From: G963668435 sp963668435
GTDB lineage: Bacteria; Latescibacterota; Latescibacteria; Latescibacterales; Latescibacteraceae
Assembly: GCA_963668435.2 (NCBI GenBank)
Contig: CAXXSC010000008.1
Location: 310,001-374,000 of the forward strand
DNA: 64,000 nt
Direction: 5' to 3'
Both the position numbers and the translations under genes were made by a program. A model generated the notes under the pieces. The model was not told where the DNA came from and did not search any database. It was given only the letters and a program-made list of their open reading frames with translations. Position 1 is the first letter of the stretch; each line of letters opens with the position of its first letter. This document shows, piece by piece, positions 23,796 through 31,576 of this stretch.

Positions 23796-25229
23796 TTATT
23801 TCAAAACGAGAAATGTCAGTTTTCTTTTAAGAAAATATGCAGGCATGCTGATGTCATCCACAACACAGCGCCTGATAATCAATTCTTTACCGTTTTCATC
23901 CGTATATCCGTAGCCATGCTGATCAAAAACAATCGGAACACCGTCCACGCCGCCAAGCAGAAGCTGGCAATGGCCGCCCCGATCCTGGAGCGTGATCATT
24001 AATGTAACAAAAGGATCGAACTCGAAGATTTTCCGGTGCTGTTCATCCATGTCCACTTCAGGATCGAGCACGAAAGATACATTCCCGAAATGGGTAAACA
24101 TACCGCCGTGATACGGCAAATTAAAACCAAAACAGGCAAAAATATCACGATAGGTCGATTCGTGCTGACGGCCGAAAAATGTACCGGTGAAATCATAAGG
24201 ATTATCAAGCAGCTTGAATGCTGTCTCGATTATATTTCTTCTCGTGTACGGCAGCCAGCCGCGGCTGACATCCGCATCAGCCGGGAGCCATGCCTCAGCC
24301 TGTCCAAGAGCACCGTCGGGATTGCGGACAGGAATGACGACTCTACGGCATTTGCCAGTACTGGCTAATGGAAGGCAGCAGCCCATGCCGAACCAACCGC
24401 TTACGACAGAACAGGACTCATCGGTATACAGAAGGACTCTGTCACCAGTCGCGACACAGCGGTCTTCAGGATCGGCAAATCCGCCGAAATGCTCGCCACA
24501 AAACGCTATATCTTCACATTTCACCCAACCGTAACCAACATCTGAACGCACAAAGGCGAATTCACCGGTATCAGACAGATGCAGCACCACAAGCGGCCGT
24601 GCAATCTTTATCACGGCGGTGCTCCACAAGTCGAAACGGGTGCGCCCCTTGTTATTCACCAGCCCGATAAAAAGCGGCGGGAATCCGGGCACACTCCTGA
24701 CCTGAGTCATACGGACAGTAAGTGCATAACGCCATTTGAAATCACCGATACGATCCTCCGCCATCTCACCGATAACAGATTCGATCTCGGCATCGGAGTA
24801 TTTTACACCGTTCGAGTTGCCGAATTCCTGGCTCGCCAGATATTTTTTTTCTATGTCGATATAGTAGCGTATTGTATCGGGATGAGCGTAGCGGGCCGCA
24901 CGTGTAATATCGAAAGGATCGAGAGAGATGCCGGGATAGTAGTGCTGAAGTTTCGAGCGTTTCGCCTCAGGGATGTTTTTAAAAAAACCTCGTGCCATGA
25001 CCTTTTTACGGTAAGCTGCATTCCTTGCCAAAATTTCCTCAGAGGATAAAATGACAGCATCAGGATCCTGCATTCGGGCAGTCCAGTAGGCGACAGTCCT
25101 CATATCGGCTGTCGTTCCGGGCAAAACCTCCGGCGCACGCTCGGCAAGCTGCGCAGAAACGACGGAGGAAACGATGCAGCAAACACCCAGCACCGCAACT
25201 TTTATGATCTGAGATGTCAGCCTTCTCAT
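23796..25229 (-). CDS. Secreted NlpC/P60-like protein with SH3 domains, catalytic Cys apparently lost
   Basis: 477 residues with a signal peptide ending near VVSAQ. The arrangement matches SH3-containing NlpC/P60 muropeptidases: a helical N-terminal part (SSEEILARNAAYRKKVM), two bacterial SH3-like domains (FAFVRSDVGYGWVKCEDIAF; VVIPVRNPDGALGQAEAWL) and a C-terminal NlpC/P60 domain (IIETAFKLLDNPYDFTGTF). The usual 'R-D-C-S-S-F-x-R-D-I' segment reads R-Q-H356-E-S-T-Y-R-D-I, so the catalytic Cys aligns with His356. The later His is kept (GGH420CQLLLG). It is probably inactive as a cysteine peptidase and may bind muropeptides. It heads the minus-strand cluster, with an AAGGAG SD. Confidence 0.75.
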   Translation of the reverse strand: MRRLTSQIIKVAVLGVCCIVSSVVSAQLAERAPEVLPGTTADMRTVAYWTARMQDPDAVILSSEEILARNAAYRKKVMARGFFKNIPEAKRSKLQHYYPGISLDPFDITRAARYAHPDTIRYYIDIEKKYLASQEFGNSNGVKYSDAEIESVIGEMAEDRIGDFKWRYALTVRMTQVRSVPGFPPLFIGLVNNKGRTRFDLWSTAVIKIARPLVVLHLSDTGEFAFVRSDVGYGWVKCEDIAFCGEHFGGFADPEDRCVATGDRVLLYTDESCSVVSGWFGMGCCLPLASTGKCRRVVIPVRNPDGALGQAEAWLPADADVSRGWLPYTRRNIIETAFKLLDNPYDFTGTFFGRQHESTYRDIFACFGFNLPYHGGMFTHFGNVSFVLDPEVDMDEQHRKIFEFDPFVTLMITLQDRGGHCQLLLGGVDGVPIVFDQHGYGYTDENGKELIIRRCVVDDISMPAYFLKRKLTFLVLK

Positions 25230-25890
25230 ACTACTCCTTCGGAAACGGGTAAAAATACTGACTTACGTGTAATTATTTGAATAAAACATTCATTGCATCT
25301 CTATTCAAGCACCGGCAAAGCAGAATTAGAACAACTACTACTAAAATCTTGTATTATTGTGAATTACAGCACATAAGACTTATTCGATAATTGAATATCA
25401 GCCCGTTCAGTCTGAATATATTTCAGAACAAGATAATTTTTGACAACATTTTTGTTGACAGATCGAAACTTGCGCCGTATACATGTAGGTCAGTTAAAGA
25501 AACTTTTACGCAATGAGCACAAAATACTGTGCCGAAGCTCAGATATCAAGTATGTGATTTAAAAAAATACAATACTGTATTGGATTTTCATTATAGTTCT
25601 CAGCTTTCAAGCAGAGAAAAAATGAAAAACATATCATAATTTTCTAAACTTTTTTCACATGCCCATCGTCACAAAAACAGAACAGATTGAGCTATTTACT
25701 CTAAAAAAAGTGTACTGCGGCGCCATTTATAAAAAATATCATGGCGGCGAAAATTTTAATCCTCAAAAAAAACCGGGAACTTTTTCCGGGGACATCATTA
25801 TTATTATTTAGGAAAAGGTAACAGAAATCTACAAAGAAATTGTACGACTTGACTGTGCCAGACAAACATGCCATTATCGCGAGGCAGACA
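25230..25890. other. AT-rich intergenic region, probable promoter zone of the 13-25 kb cluster
   Basis: About 660 bases with no supported gene. An imperfect hairpin, CGCCAT (25721-25726) with ATGGCG (25741-25746), lies in the right half, and a short CCGG/CCGG pairing sits near 25774-25790. It separates divergent transcription units and should hold both promoters. I could not identify a convincing operator. Confidence 0.4.
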
Positions 25891-26088
25891 ATGGATAAAA
25901 AACACCATGAAGACCTGTATGAACTCCTGGATGAAATGAACGCCCGAATCGAAGATATTGTCGAGGGAAGCGGCGATTCTGAGACACTCGATATCGTTAT
26001 GTCACATCTTGGAAATAAAGTGCAGGAATTCCTTTATGACTTCGAGCAGGAGATCGAAAAGATCGAACTGATCGAAACCGAGATGTAA
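25891..26088 (+). CDS. Small acidic helical protein (65 aa), unknown function
   Basis: 65 residues beginning MDKKHHEDLYELLDEMNARI and ending EKIELIETEM. It is strongly acidic and helical throughout, with no membrane segment or cysteine, and the two amphipathic helices suggest a dimer or a small regulator. ATG 25891 has a GAGG SD nine bases upstream. A longer frame from TTG 25840 has none. A perfect 11-bp terminator follows the stop within 30 bases, which supports a real monocistronic gene. No family recognised. Confidence 0.5.
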   Translation: MDKKHHEDLYELLDEMNARIEDIVEGSGDSETLDIVMSHLGNKVQEFLYDFEQEIEKIELIETEM

Positions 26089-26116
26089 TAGTACTGCATT
26101 TTATTGATTTAATGAT

Positions 26117-26155
26117 AAGGATATCCGTCTGGCGGGTATCCTTTTTTATTTTATA
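26117..26155 (+). terminator. Rho-independent terminator of the 65-residue gene
   Basis: AAGGATATCCG (26117-26127) pairs with CGGGTATCCTT (26133-26143), loop TCTGG, then TTTTTTATTTT. It overlaps the 3' end of the convergent minus-strand gene. Confidence 0.8.
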
Positions 26156-28878
26156 TAGCTCAGTTTCCCCGCCCGCATATGCTCCCCGCTGCTGATACGA
26201 TAGAGATATACGCCTGCTGATACCGGATTCCCATCCGAACTCTCCCCGCGCCATACAAGACGTTGTGTTCCTGCTGGCATTACTCTGTCGCAAGGAACAG
26301 CCACAAGCCTTCCGAGAATATCATAGACAGCAAACCTGACAGGACTGCTCTTAGTCAGAATGATTTCTATCGAGGTCGAGGCATTGAACGGATTCGGAAA
26401 CGGTCTGCCGACCTCGAACACCTCAGGCAATTCTGCAACAGAAAGCGCCTGAACCGCCACCCCTGCCCTTGCCACATTAAATCCGGTGCCGCCTTCCACC
26501 CAGTAGTAATAATCGACACCTGAAAACGGTATCGTGTTATCGCGAAACATACCGACACCGGGCCCGACAGATCCTATCCTAATTACACCAGTGTTTTCCG
26601 CGGCAATGATATCCTCGAGAGTTAGAAGATCGTTTATATCAAGCGCCGGACCAAAAACAGGCTGCCGTGACCGATATACCGTATAGCCGTTCAGAAGGGC
26701 ATCCTGGGGAGAAATATCCCATCCGATATCGAGACTGTGCCCGTGGTCAGCCGGAACATCCATGACAGTGACATTCGAGGGCGGATTGTAAATATCCGGA
26801 GGACGGAGAATAAATTCGAAATCAGGCAGGACTGTCAGCCCACCGAAATCATCGGCAAGTGTTACACGAACAGAAACCGTTTCATCATTAAAAGGATCGA
26901 AGTCCTCAAGCACAGTAAAAGCGGCAAAATAGAGCAATCCGTGTCCAGCCTCAATAGCCTCACCGCCAAGAGCGCTTATCGAGTTGTGGAAACGGCCGGA
27001 GAAATTCTCGACCATTATCTCGGCGATACCGCCATCTGCAGAGGCGAAAACATTCTGCTCAGCGTTTAAATCCTGTTCCACCCCATTCGCATGGAGAACA
27101 CCCTCGTCGATGGCATATCCCGAAAGCGTCTCATTTATCTCCAGACCGCCGGCATCCCAGACGATTTCGATATCATAGGACCTGAATGAATCAGCATTAT
27201 CGATATAGATGGCAAAAGCCGCGGTATCACCGGTTTCGAGCCCGCAGATTATATTATCATGCTGTGCTCCCTGCAGCGCCAAATTGCTGTCTATTGTAAG
27301 TATCGGCCCCTCATAGTTCGGATCAGGCACATGAAAACGGGTTTCACGCGCGGCTCCCCAGAGACCATCAGAGCCTTGCGCACGAATATACATGCTGTGC
27401 CATCCCGCCTCGATACTCTCCAGAGAATATTCGAGCGCAAGCACCTCGCTGTTACTGGCGAACGTACTATCGAATGGCTCGGCTGCGGTCCCGTTGCCCT
27501 TTCCCGGATCGACGTCGATATACATTTCCGCACCCGTGATAGTTAACTCGTCTCCCGATACAGGCTCAGGCACAAAAATATTAGCATCGATTGTCAGCGG
27601 CGTATATATCGAGTTTCCGGTATCCAGTGTCAGCGAATACGACCCGTATTCGTCACACAAAACGCCGTCATCGAGAATATCCCAGCAAAAGGCAGAGAGT
27701 TGCCCCTTGTCAAGGTCACTGATACCCTGTCCGGTTTCACCGGAAATCGTCAGCCACGACGAAACATCAAGCTCAACATTCAGATCATCGAGATGTCCGG
27801 TGGATATGTTCTCGACAAGCGCGGTTACCGTTGCCGCTCTCTGATCAGATGTGTTGAGTGCACTGAATCGTTTCGGGGCAATGAGTGTCAGGGAAGTGCG
27901 CGCGTCAGACACAACAGAATAATTACCCAGGCCGACACCACAGGATATAGCTGCCGGTGTTTCGCCGGAGACGGTTAGATTGTCCCAGTAGAGTGCAATC
28001 GCTGCATCGGTGATATTTTGCGCCGTACGGTATGTCGCAGCACCGTTGCTCAATTTGTTCCAGTCAGAGATGAGGAAACGGTCAGGTCTCCTAAGACCGT
28101 AACCCTCAAGAAGGCCGACAACGAGAATGCTGTCCGTCCCCGGAGAGGGTATCTCGTCGAAAGAATACCAGTATCGGGGCACTGAATCACCGGAGAACTC
28201 ACGCTCTTCAAGGGAAAACAAATCACCTGCGCCAATAAGTGCGGTATCATTGTCACCCGCTTTAACATCAAACATTTTCATCAGGGAAATGCTGTGACTA
28301 TCGCCATCGAGGCTTGTGAAACTGTAATTTGCTTTCAGAAGATCAAATGCGCCGCTCATCGGATTGAGAACAGGAGAAAGGCTTAATTCAACAGCTATAC
28401 CGTCAAGCTCCCATACACCATGAACACAGCTACCATTACCCGACACCGTATCCGACCAGACACCATCATCACTCCCGAACACATACGCAACACCATCGAC
28501 AGTCAATGTTGTCAGGCCGGTAAATCCCCACGAGCCTGCATAGAGAATATCCCTGCCGTCCACAGAACTCAGCGTAAACTCACCCTCCGAAGACACCTGA
28601 AAAGCTATAGCATCGTTCGCGGCAACGACAGCTCCGGGAATTGGATCGATAGCATCAAGGACAGTATCAGGAATTTCTGTTCCCTGTTGTTTCAGGGGTT
28701 CAATCCTGGCGAGAGCACGCACACTCGCAGAGGGATGGAGCGAACTGTTATCTACAGTTATGCCGACATGGCTGACTACAGGAATATCGGCGGCAGCGAT
28801 AAGGCCGAAAAACTGCAGTATAAACAGAACAAGCGGTACAACAACAGGAATGTTGGATCGAAATACACGAATTATCAT
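26146..28878 (-). CDS. Large secreted multidomain protein with C-terminal FlgD-like/T9SS-type sorting domain
   Basis: About 910 residues. A hydrophobic export signal (IPVVVPLVLFILQFFGLIAA) precedes beta-rich domains, a cohesin-like region in the middle (LQGAQHDNIICGLETGDTA to VRVTLADDFGG), and a fibronectin-III-like segment (PPSNVTVMDVPADHGHSLDI). The final 90 residues have the typical surface-sorting or FlgD-Ig pattern: GRPFPNPFNAST, VRFAVYDILGRLVA, AGTQRLVWRGES, SAGVYLYRISSG. The protein is probably surface-exposed or released. I chose ATG 28878 because the signal peptide starts there; a TTG at 28941 is possible and neither has a strong SD. The catalytic role, if any, is unknown. Confidence 0.75.
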   Translation of the reverse strand: MIIRVFRSNIPVVVPLVLFILQFFGLIAAADIPVVSHVGITVDNSSLHPSASVRALARIEPLKQQGTEIPDTVLDAIDPIPGAVVAANDAIAFQVSSEGEFTLSSVDGRDILYAGSWGFTGLTTLTVDGVAYVFGSDDGVWSDTVSGNGSCVHGVWELDGIAVELSLSPVLNPMSGAFDLLKANYSFTSLDGDSHSISLMKMFDVKAGDNDTALIGAGDLFSLEEREFSGDSVPRYWYSFDEIPSPGTDSILVVGLLEGYGLRRPDRFLISDWNKLSNGAATYRTAQNITDAAIALYWDNLTVSGETPAAISCGVGLGNYSVVSDARTSLTLIAPKRFSALNTSDQRAATVTALVENISTGHLDDLNVELDVSSWLTISGETGQGISDLDKGQLSAFCWDILDDGVLCDEYGSYSLTLDTGNSIYTPLTIDANIFVPEPVSGDELTITGAEMYIDVDPGKGNGTAAEPFDSTFASNSEVLALEYSLESIEAGWHSMYIRAQGSDGLWGAARETRFHVPDPNYEGPILTIDSNLALQGAQHDNIICGLETGDTAAFAIYIDNADSFRSYDIEIVWDAGGLEINETLSGYAIDEGVLHANGVEQDLNAEQNVFASADGGIAEIMVENFSGRFHNSISALGGEAIEAGHGLLYFAAFTVLEDFDPFNDETVSVRVTLADDFGGLTVLPDFEFILRPPDIYNPPSNVTVMDVPADHGHSLDIGWDISPQDALLNGYTVYRSRQPVFGPALDINDLLTLEDIIAAENTGVIRIGSVGPGVGMFRDNTIPFSGVDYYYWVEGGTGFNVARAGVAVQALSVAELPEVFEVGRPFPNPFNASTSIEIILTKSSPVRFAVYDILGRLVAVPCDRVMPAGTQRLVWRGESSDGNPVSAGVYLYRISSGEHMRAGKLSYIK

Positions 28879-29004
28879 ACAAAAATGCCGTTTTTCATGA
28901 AAGTTAGACAATAATAACGATAAAATCTGATGCTGTGGCAAGTTTGAATACGTAAGATCGCTCGGAAAGATTCAAGAATAATACAGAGGATAATATGCGG
29001 AAAG

Positions 29005-29841
29005 CTACACAGTCAGGGCATATTCAACAAAGTCGGCCATTGATGTTTTATATTTTTTGAGAAGCCGGGCTTTTTCTTTTCTGATTTTTTCAGCATAGGA
29101 TTTCACAGCTGTATCAGCGGCATTTTCAGGAGTTTCAGCCTGAAACCGCTCAATTAAATCCAAACAGACCTCGCAATCATGCCATTTGCCGAGAACTGAA
29201 TGTACTTTTTTGACAGCGGCTGGGAACTCGGTTCGTTCCTCGTAAAGTCCCAGACAGGATGCCAGAAGTTCGAACGTGTAATGGATCTCTTTCGAGTGAA
29301 TCCTGACCTTGTGAAGGTTACTTTCCCGATACGATTTTGTCCGGCCGGTAATGACAATATTATTGAGCAGATTGATAAAACGGCCTCGGGCCATTGTTTC
29401 CGCACGGGTTATACTTGTTTTTTTCAGAGATTTCACAACCGCTTTCCTGCTTCCGGAGAATTTCTTGAGAGGATCACGTTTTGAAAGACGGAGAAAACGT
29501 TGGTATCCTCTCTCCTCCATGTCTGCGAGATATATATCGAATGAAGTGATATCCAGTTTGTTTCCGCTGTTTATTTTCTGCATCAATTCCCGTTGGACCT
29601 GCGCATCACGAAGCTGTCCAGTGCTTTTTGCCAGGCGCCGGAACACTTTGAACGAGGCCGGGGCGTCAAAATCGACAGCACATGCCTCAATAAGGTTGTG
29701 AAACGCTTTCAAGCGCTTGATGGCCACACGAAGGTCATGGATGCCATCCTTATCACGTTTCAGCGCCAGATAGTAATTGAACGTGATTTCTTCCAGCTTG
29801 GCGTTGAAATAGCTTGTCAGCGTTTTACGAAACATCTTCAT
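29005..29841 (-). CDS. CHAD-domain protein (polyphosphate-binding)
   Basis: 278 residues made entirely of a CHAD domain: two four-helix bundles rich in Lys and Arg, with the conserved first-helix motif DGIHDLRVAIKRLKAF, the RLAKSTGQLRDAQVQ segment, and the second-half repeat LHKVRIHSKEIHYTFELL followed by LGKWHDCEVCLDLI. CHAD domains bind inorganic polyphosphate through basic surfaces and localise to polyphosphate granules in other bacteria. No CYTH domain is fused. It is the last gene of the sixA-ppk1-ppx-parA-CHAD run, 109 bases after the ATPase gene, with an AGGAAATACC SD. Confidence 0.85.
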   Translation of the reverse strand: MKMFRKTLTSYFNAKLEEITFNYYLALKRDKDGIHDLRVAIKRLKAFHNLIEACAVDFDAPASFKVFRRLAKSTGQLRDAQVQRELMQKINSGNKLDITSFDIYLADMEERGYQRFLRLSKRDPLKKFSGSRKAVVKSLKKTSITRAETMARGRFINLLNNIVITGRTKSYRESNLHKVRIHSKEIHYTFELLASCLGLYEERTEFPAAVKKVHSVLGKWHDCEVCLDLIERFQAETPENAADTAVKSYAEKIRKEKARLLKKYKTSMADFVEYALTV

Positions 29842-29950
29842 GGTATTTCCTTAAATCAGGCGCTCTATCATATCATACTGAGCAGAAAACAGGCAGCGCC
29901 TCCAAAACTTCCTTTAAATAATCAATCGGTCAAAAAAAGTATATAAACGT

Positions 29951-30589
29951 TTATGGCAAACGCCACCGGCTGCCGACCCAGCGCACGACCTCATCGGCAA
30001 GCTCCGACATTTCTTTTGAGGCGGCGCCGCCGAAATTGTCCACGGTCCGACCTTTCATCCATGTTTCAGCATAGACAGAGCGCTGGCCGATTTCGGTTAT
30101 GAACAGCGGGATGTTCAGCGTTTCGAGGAATGGCCTGAATTCGCGGCCGATCTTTGTCCGGCGGTCGATTCTAGAGATCAAAAGGCGGGCATCGAGTTTG
30201 GGGCGCTTCTCCTTTGCCTTCAGGTACATCTCGATCAGCCTTTCGGTGCTCCAGAAATCCGCCATTCCCGGGGTCACCGGTATGATCAGGCGATCCGCCA
30301 CCTCGAGGACCGCTTTCATGCGGCGTTTGAATGTCGGCGGGACATCAAAGAGAATCATATCATACTTATTGACCACTTTTTTGGTCTGTTTTCCCAGCAC
30401 CGGTGAAGGATTGACAATAACAGTCGGCTCTTTCTGTTTCGCAGTCTTCGCCCACATGGCTATCGAGCCCTGCGGATCGGCATCCACAATAAAAACACGC
30501 TGATTTCTTGCTGCCAGTGTTCCCGCAAGGTTGAGCGTGATTGTGCTTTTCCCGGTGCCGCCTTTGCCGCTGCCCACTGCGATAATCAT
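29951..30589 (-). CDS. Orphan ParA/MinD-family ATPase in the polyphosphate operon
   Basis: 212 residues. A deviant Walker A motif with signature lysine (GSGKGGTGKSTITLNLA, Lys9 and Lys14), switch I VDADPQGSIAMWA, and Walker B YDMILFDVPP. It is compact, with no N-terminal DNA-binding domain, like ParA-type ATPases that position plasmids, chemoreceptor arrays or carboxysomes by nucleoid binding. There is no parB or parS nearby. The gene follows ppx by 35 bases and precedes CHAD, so I infer a role in placing or partitioning polyphosphate granules. Alternatives are a general regulator or an unrelated hitch-hiker. Confidence 0.85.
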   Translation of the reverse strand: MIIAVGSGKGGTGKSTITLNLAGTLAARNQRVFIVDADPQGSIAMWAKTAKQKEPTVIVNPSPVLGKQTKKVVNKYDMILFDVPPTFKRRMKAVLEVADRLIIPVTPGMADFWSTERLIEMYLKAKEKRPKLDARLLISRIDRRTKIGREFRPFLETLNIPLFITEIGQRSVYAETWMKGRTVDNFGGAASKEMSELADEVVRWVGSRWRLP

Positions 30590-30624
30590 ATATTCTCCAC
30601 AAATCCGATCACTTGTTTGTGATC

Positions 30625-31563
30625 TCAGACTTTCACCTGTTCACCGACTGTTTCGCCCTGATCGTTCAGGGTCAGGATTCGCTGGAACCTGAAACGTTCG
30701 TACAGAAGGTGAATGATACCGTCCGCGACACCGATCTTCGGAACAATAATCTTGTCCACTCGTGCCCATTTCATGGTTGAGATGAAAATATCCATGGCCG
30801 GCATAACCACATCGGCACGGTCGGGCTTCAGTCCCAGTTCGCGAATACGCTGTTCGAGAGTATAGCCGCCAAAATAATCCCGAAGCTCCCGGAGTCTTTT
30901 CAGGTTGATCGAAGCACCATCTTTTTTTCTGAGCGTTTTCAGCAGAAAATTGATATTGCCACCGGAACCGATCCCGACAACAGGTGCAAACGGACGTATT
31001 TCAGCTTTGAGCCAGTCTTTCATTTCCTTCCACGTGTCATCCTCGACAAGACCGTGAAGAATCCTAACCGTGCCGACAGGAAAAGAACGCGAGATGATAC
31101 GCTCTTTGTTTGCAAACAAGGTCAGTTCAGTACTGCCGCCGCCGACCTCGATGTAAAGGTAGGCAACATCAGAGGACATATTCTCGGCGATATGATTGGA
31201 ATAGACAATCTCCGCCTCACGCTGCCCGTCGATGATATTGATCTCTATCCCGACCTTATCCTTGATCGCCTTGACAATTTCAGCACCGTTCTCGGCATTG
31301 CGCATCGCCGAGGTGGCGCAGGCGAGGTAATCACGGGGATTGTGTATTTCCATCAGCTGCTTGAAAGCCCACATCGCCTTGAAAAGCGCCTCTTCCTTCT
31401 CTTTCGATATACGGCCTTTTACAAAAGCATCCTCACCGAGCCTGATTGGCACCCTGACCAGCGAACTTTTTTTAAAAGTCGCTATACCGTTATCCTCGAA
31501 AACGTTCATGATAATCAGCCTGATCGCATTCGAACCTATATCTATAGCCGCAAAAACGAGCAC
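30625..31563 (-). CDS. ppx: Exopolyphosphatase / Ppx-GppA family phosphatase
   Basis: 312 residues, the short two-subdomain form without the C-terminal HD domain. ASKHA-type phosphate loops are visible: FAAIDIGSNAIRLIIMNV at the start and YIEVGGGSTELTLF in the middle; VGIGSGGNINFLL also matches. Ppx hydrolyses terminal phosphates from polyphosphate; GppA acts on pppGpp. The location directly after ppk1 (13-base gap) favours polyphosphate. Short forms without the C-terminal domain occur in many phyla. Cytoplasmic. Confidence 0.88.
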   Translation of the reverse strand: MLVFAAIDIGSNAIRLIIMNVFEDNGIATFKKSSLVRVPIRLGEDAFVKGRISKEKEEALFKAMWAFKQLMEIHNPRDYLACATSAMRNAENGAEIVKAIKDKVGIEINIIDGQREAEIVYSNHIAENMSSDVAYLYIEVGGGSTELTLFANKERIISRSFPVGTVRILHGLVEDDTWKEMKDWLKAEIRPFAPVVGIGSGGNINFLLKTLRKKDGASINLKRLRELRDYFGGYTLEQRIRELGLKPDRADVVMPAMDIFISTMKWARVDKIIVPKIGVADGIIHLLYERFRFQRILTLNDQGETVGEQVKV

Positions 31564-31576
31564 TGGTATTCCTTTC

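Noticed and set aside
29951..30589. Plasmid or chromosome partition locus
   Set aside because: There is no ParB, no parS-like repeats and no replication gene; the ATPase sits inside a polyphosphate operon.
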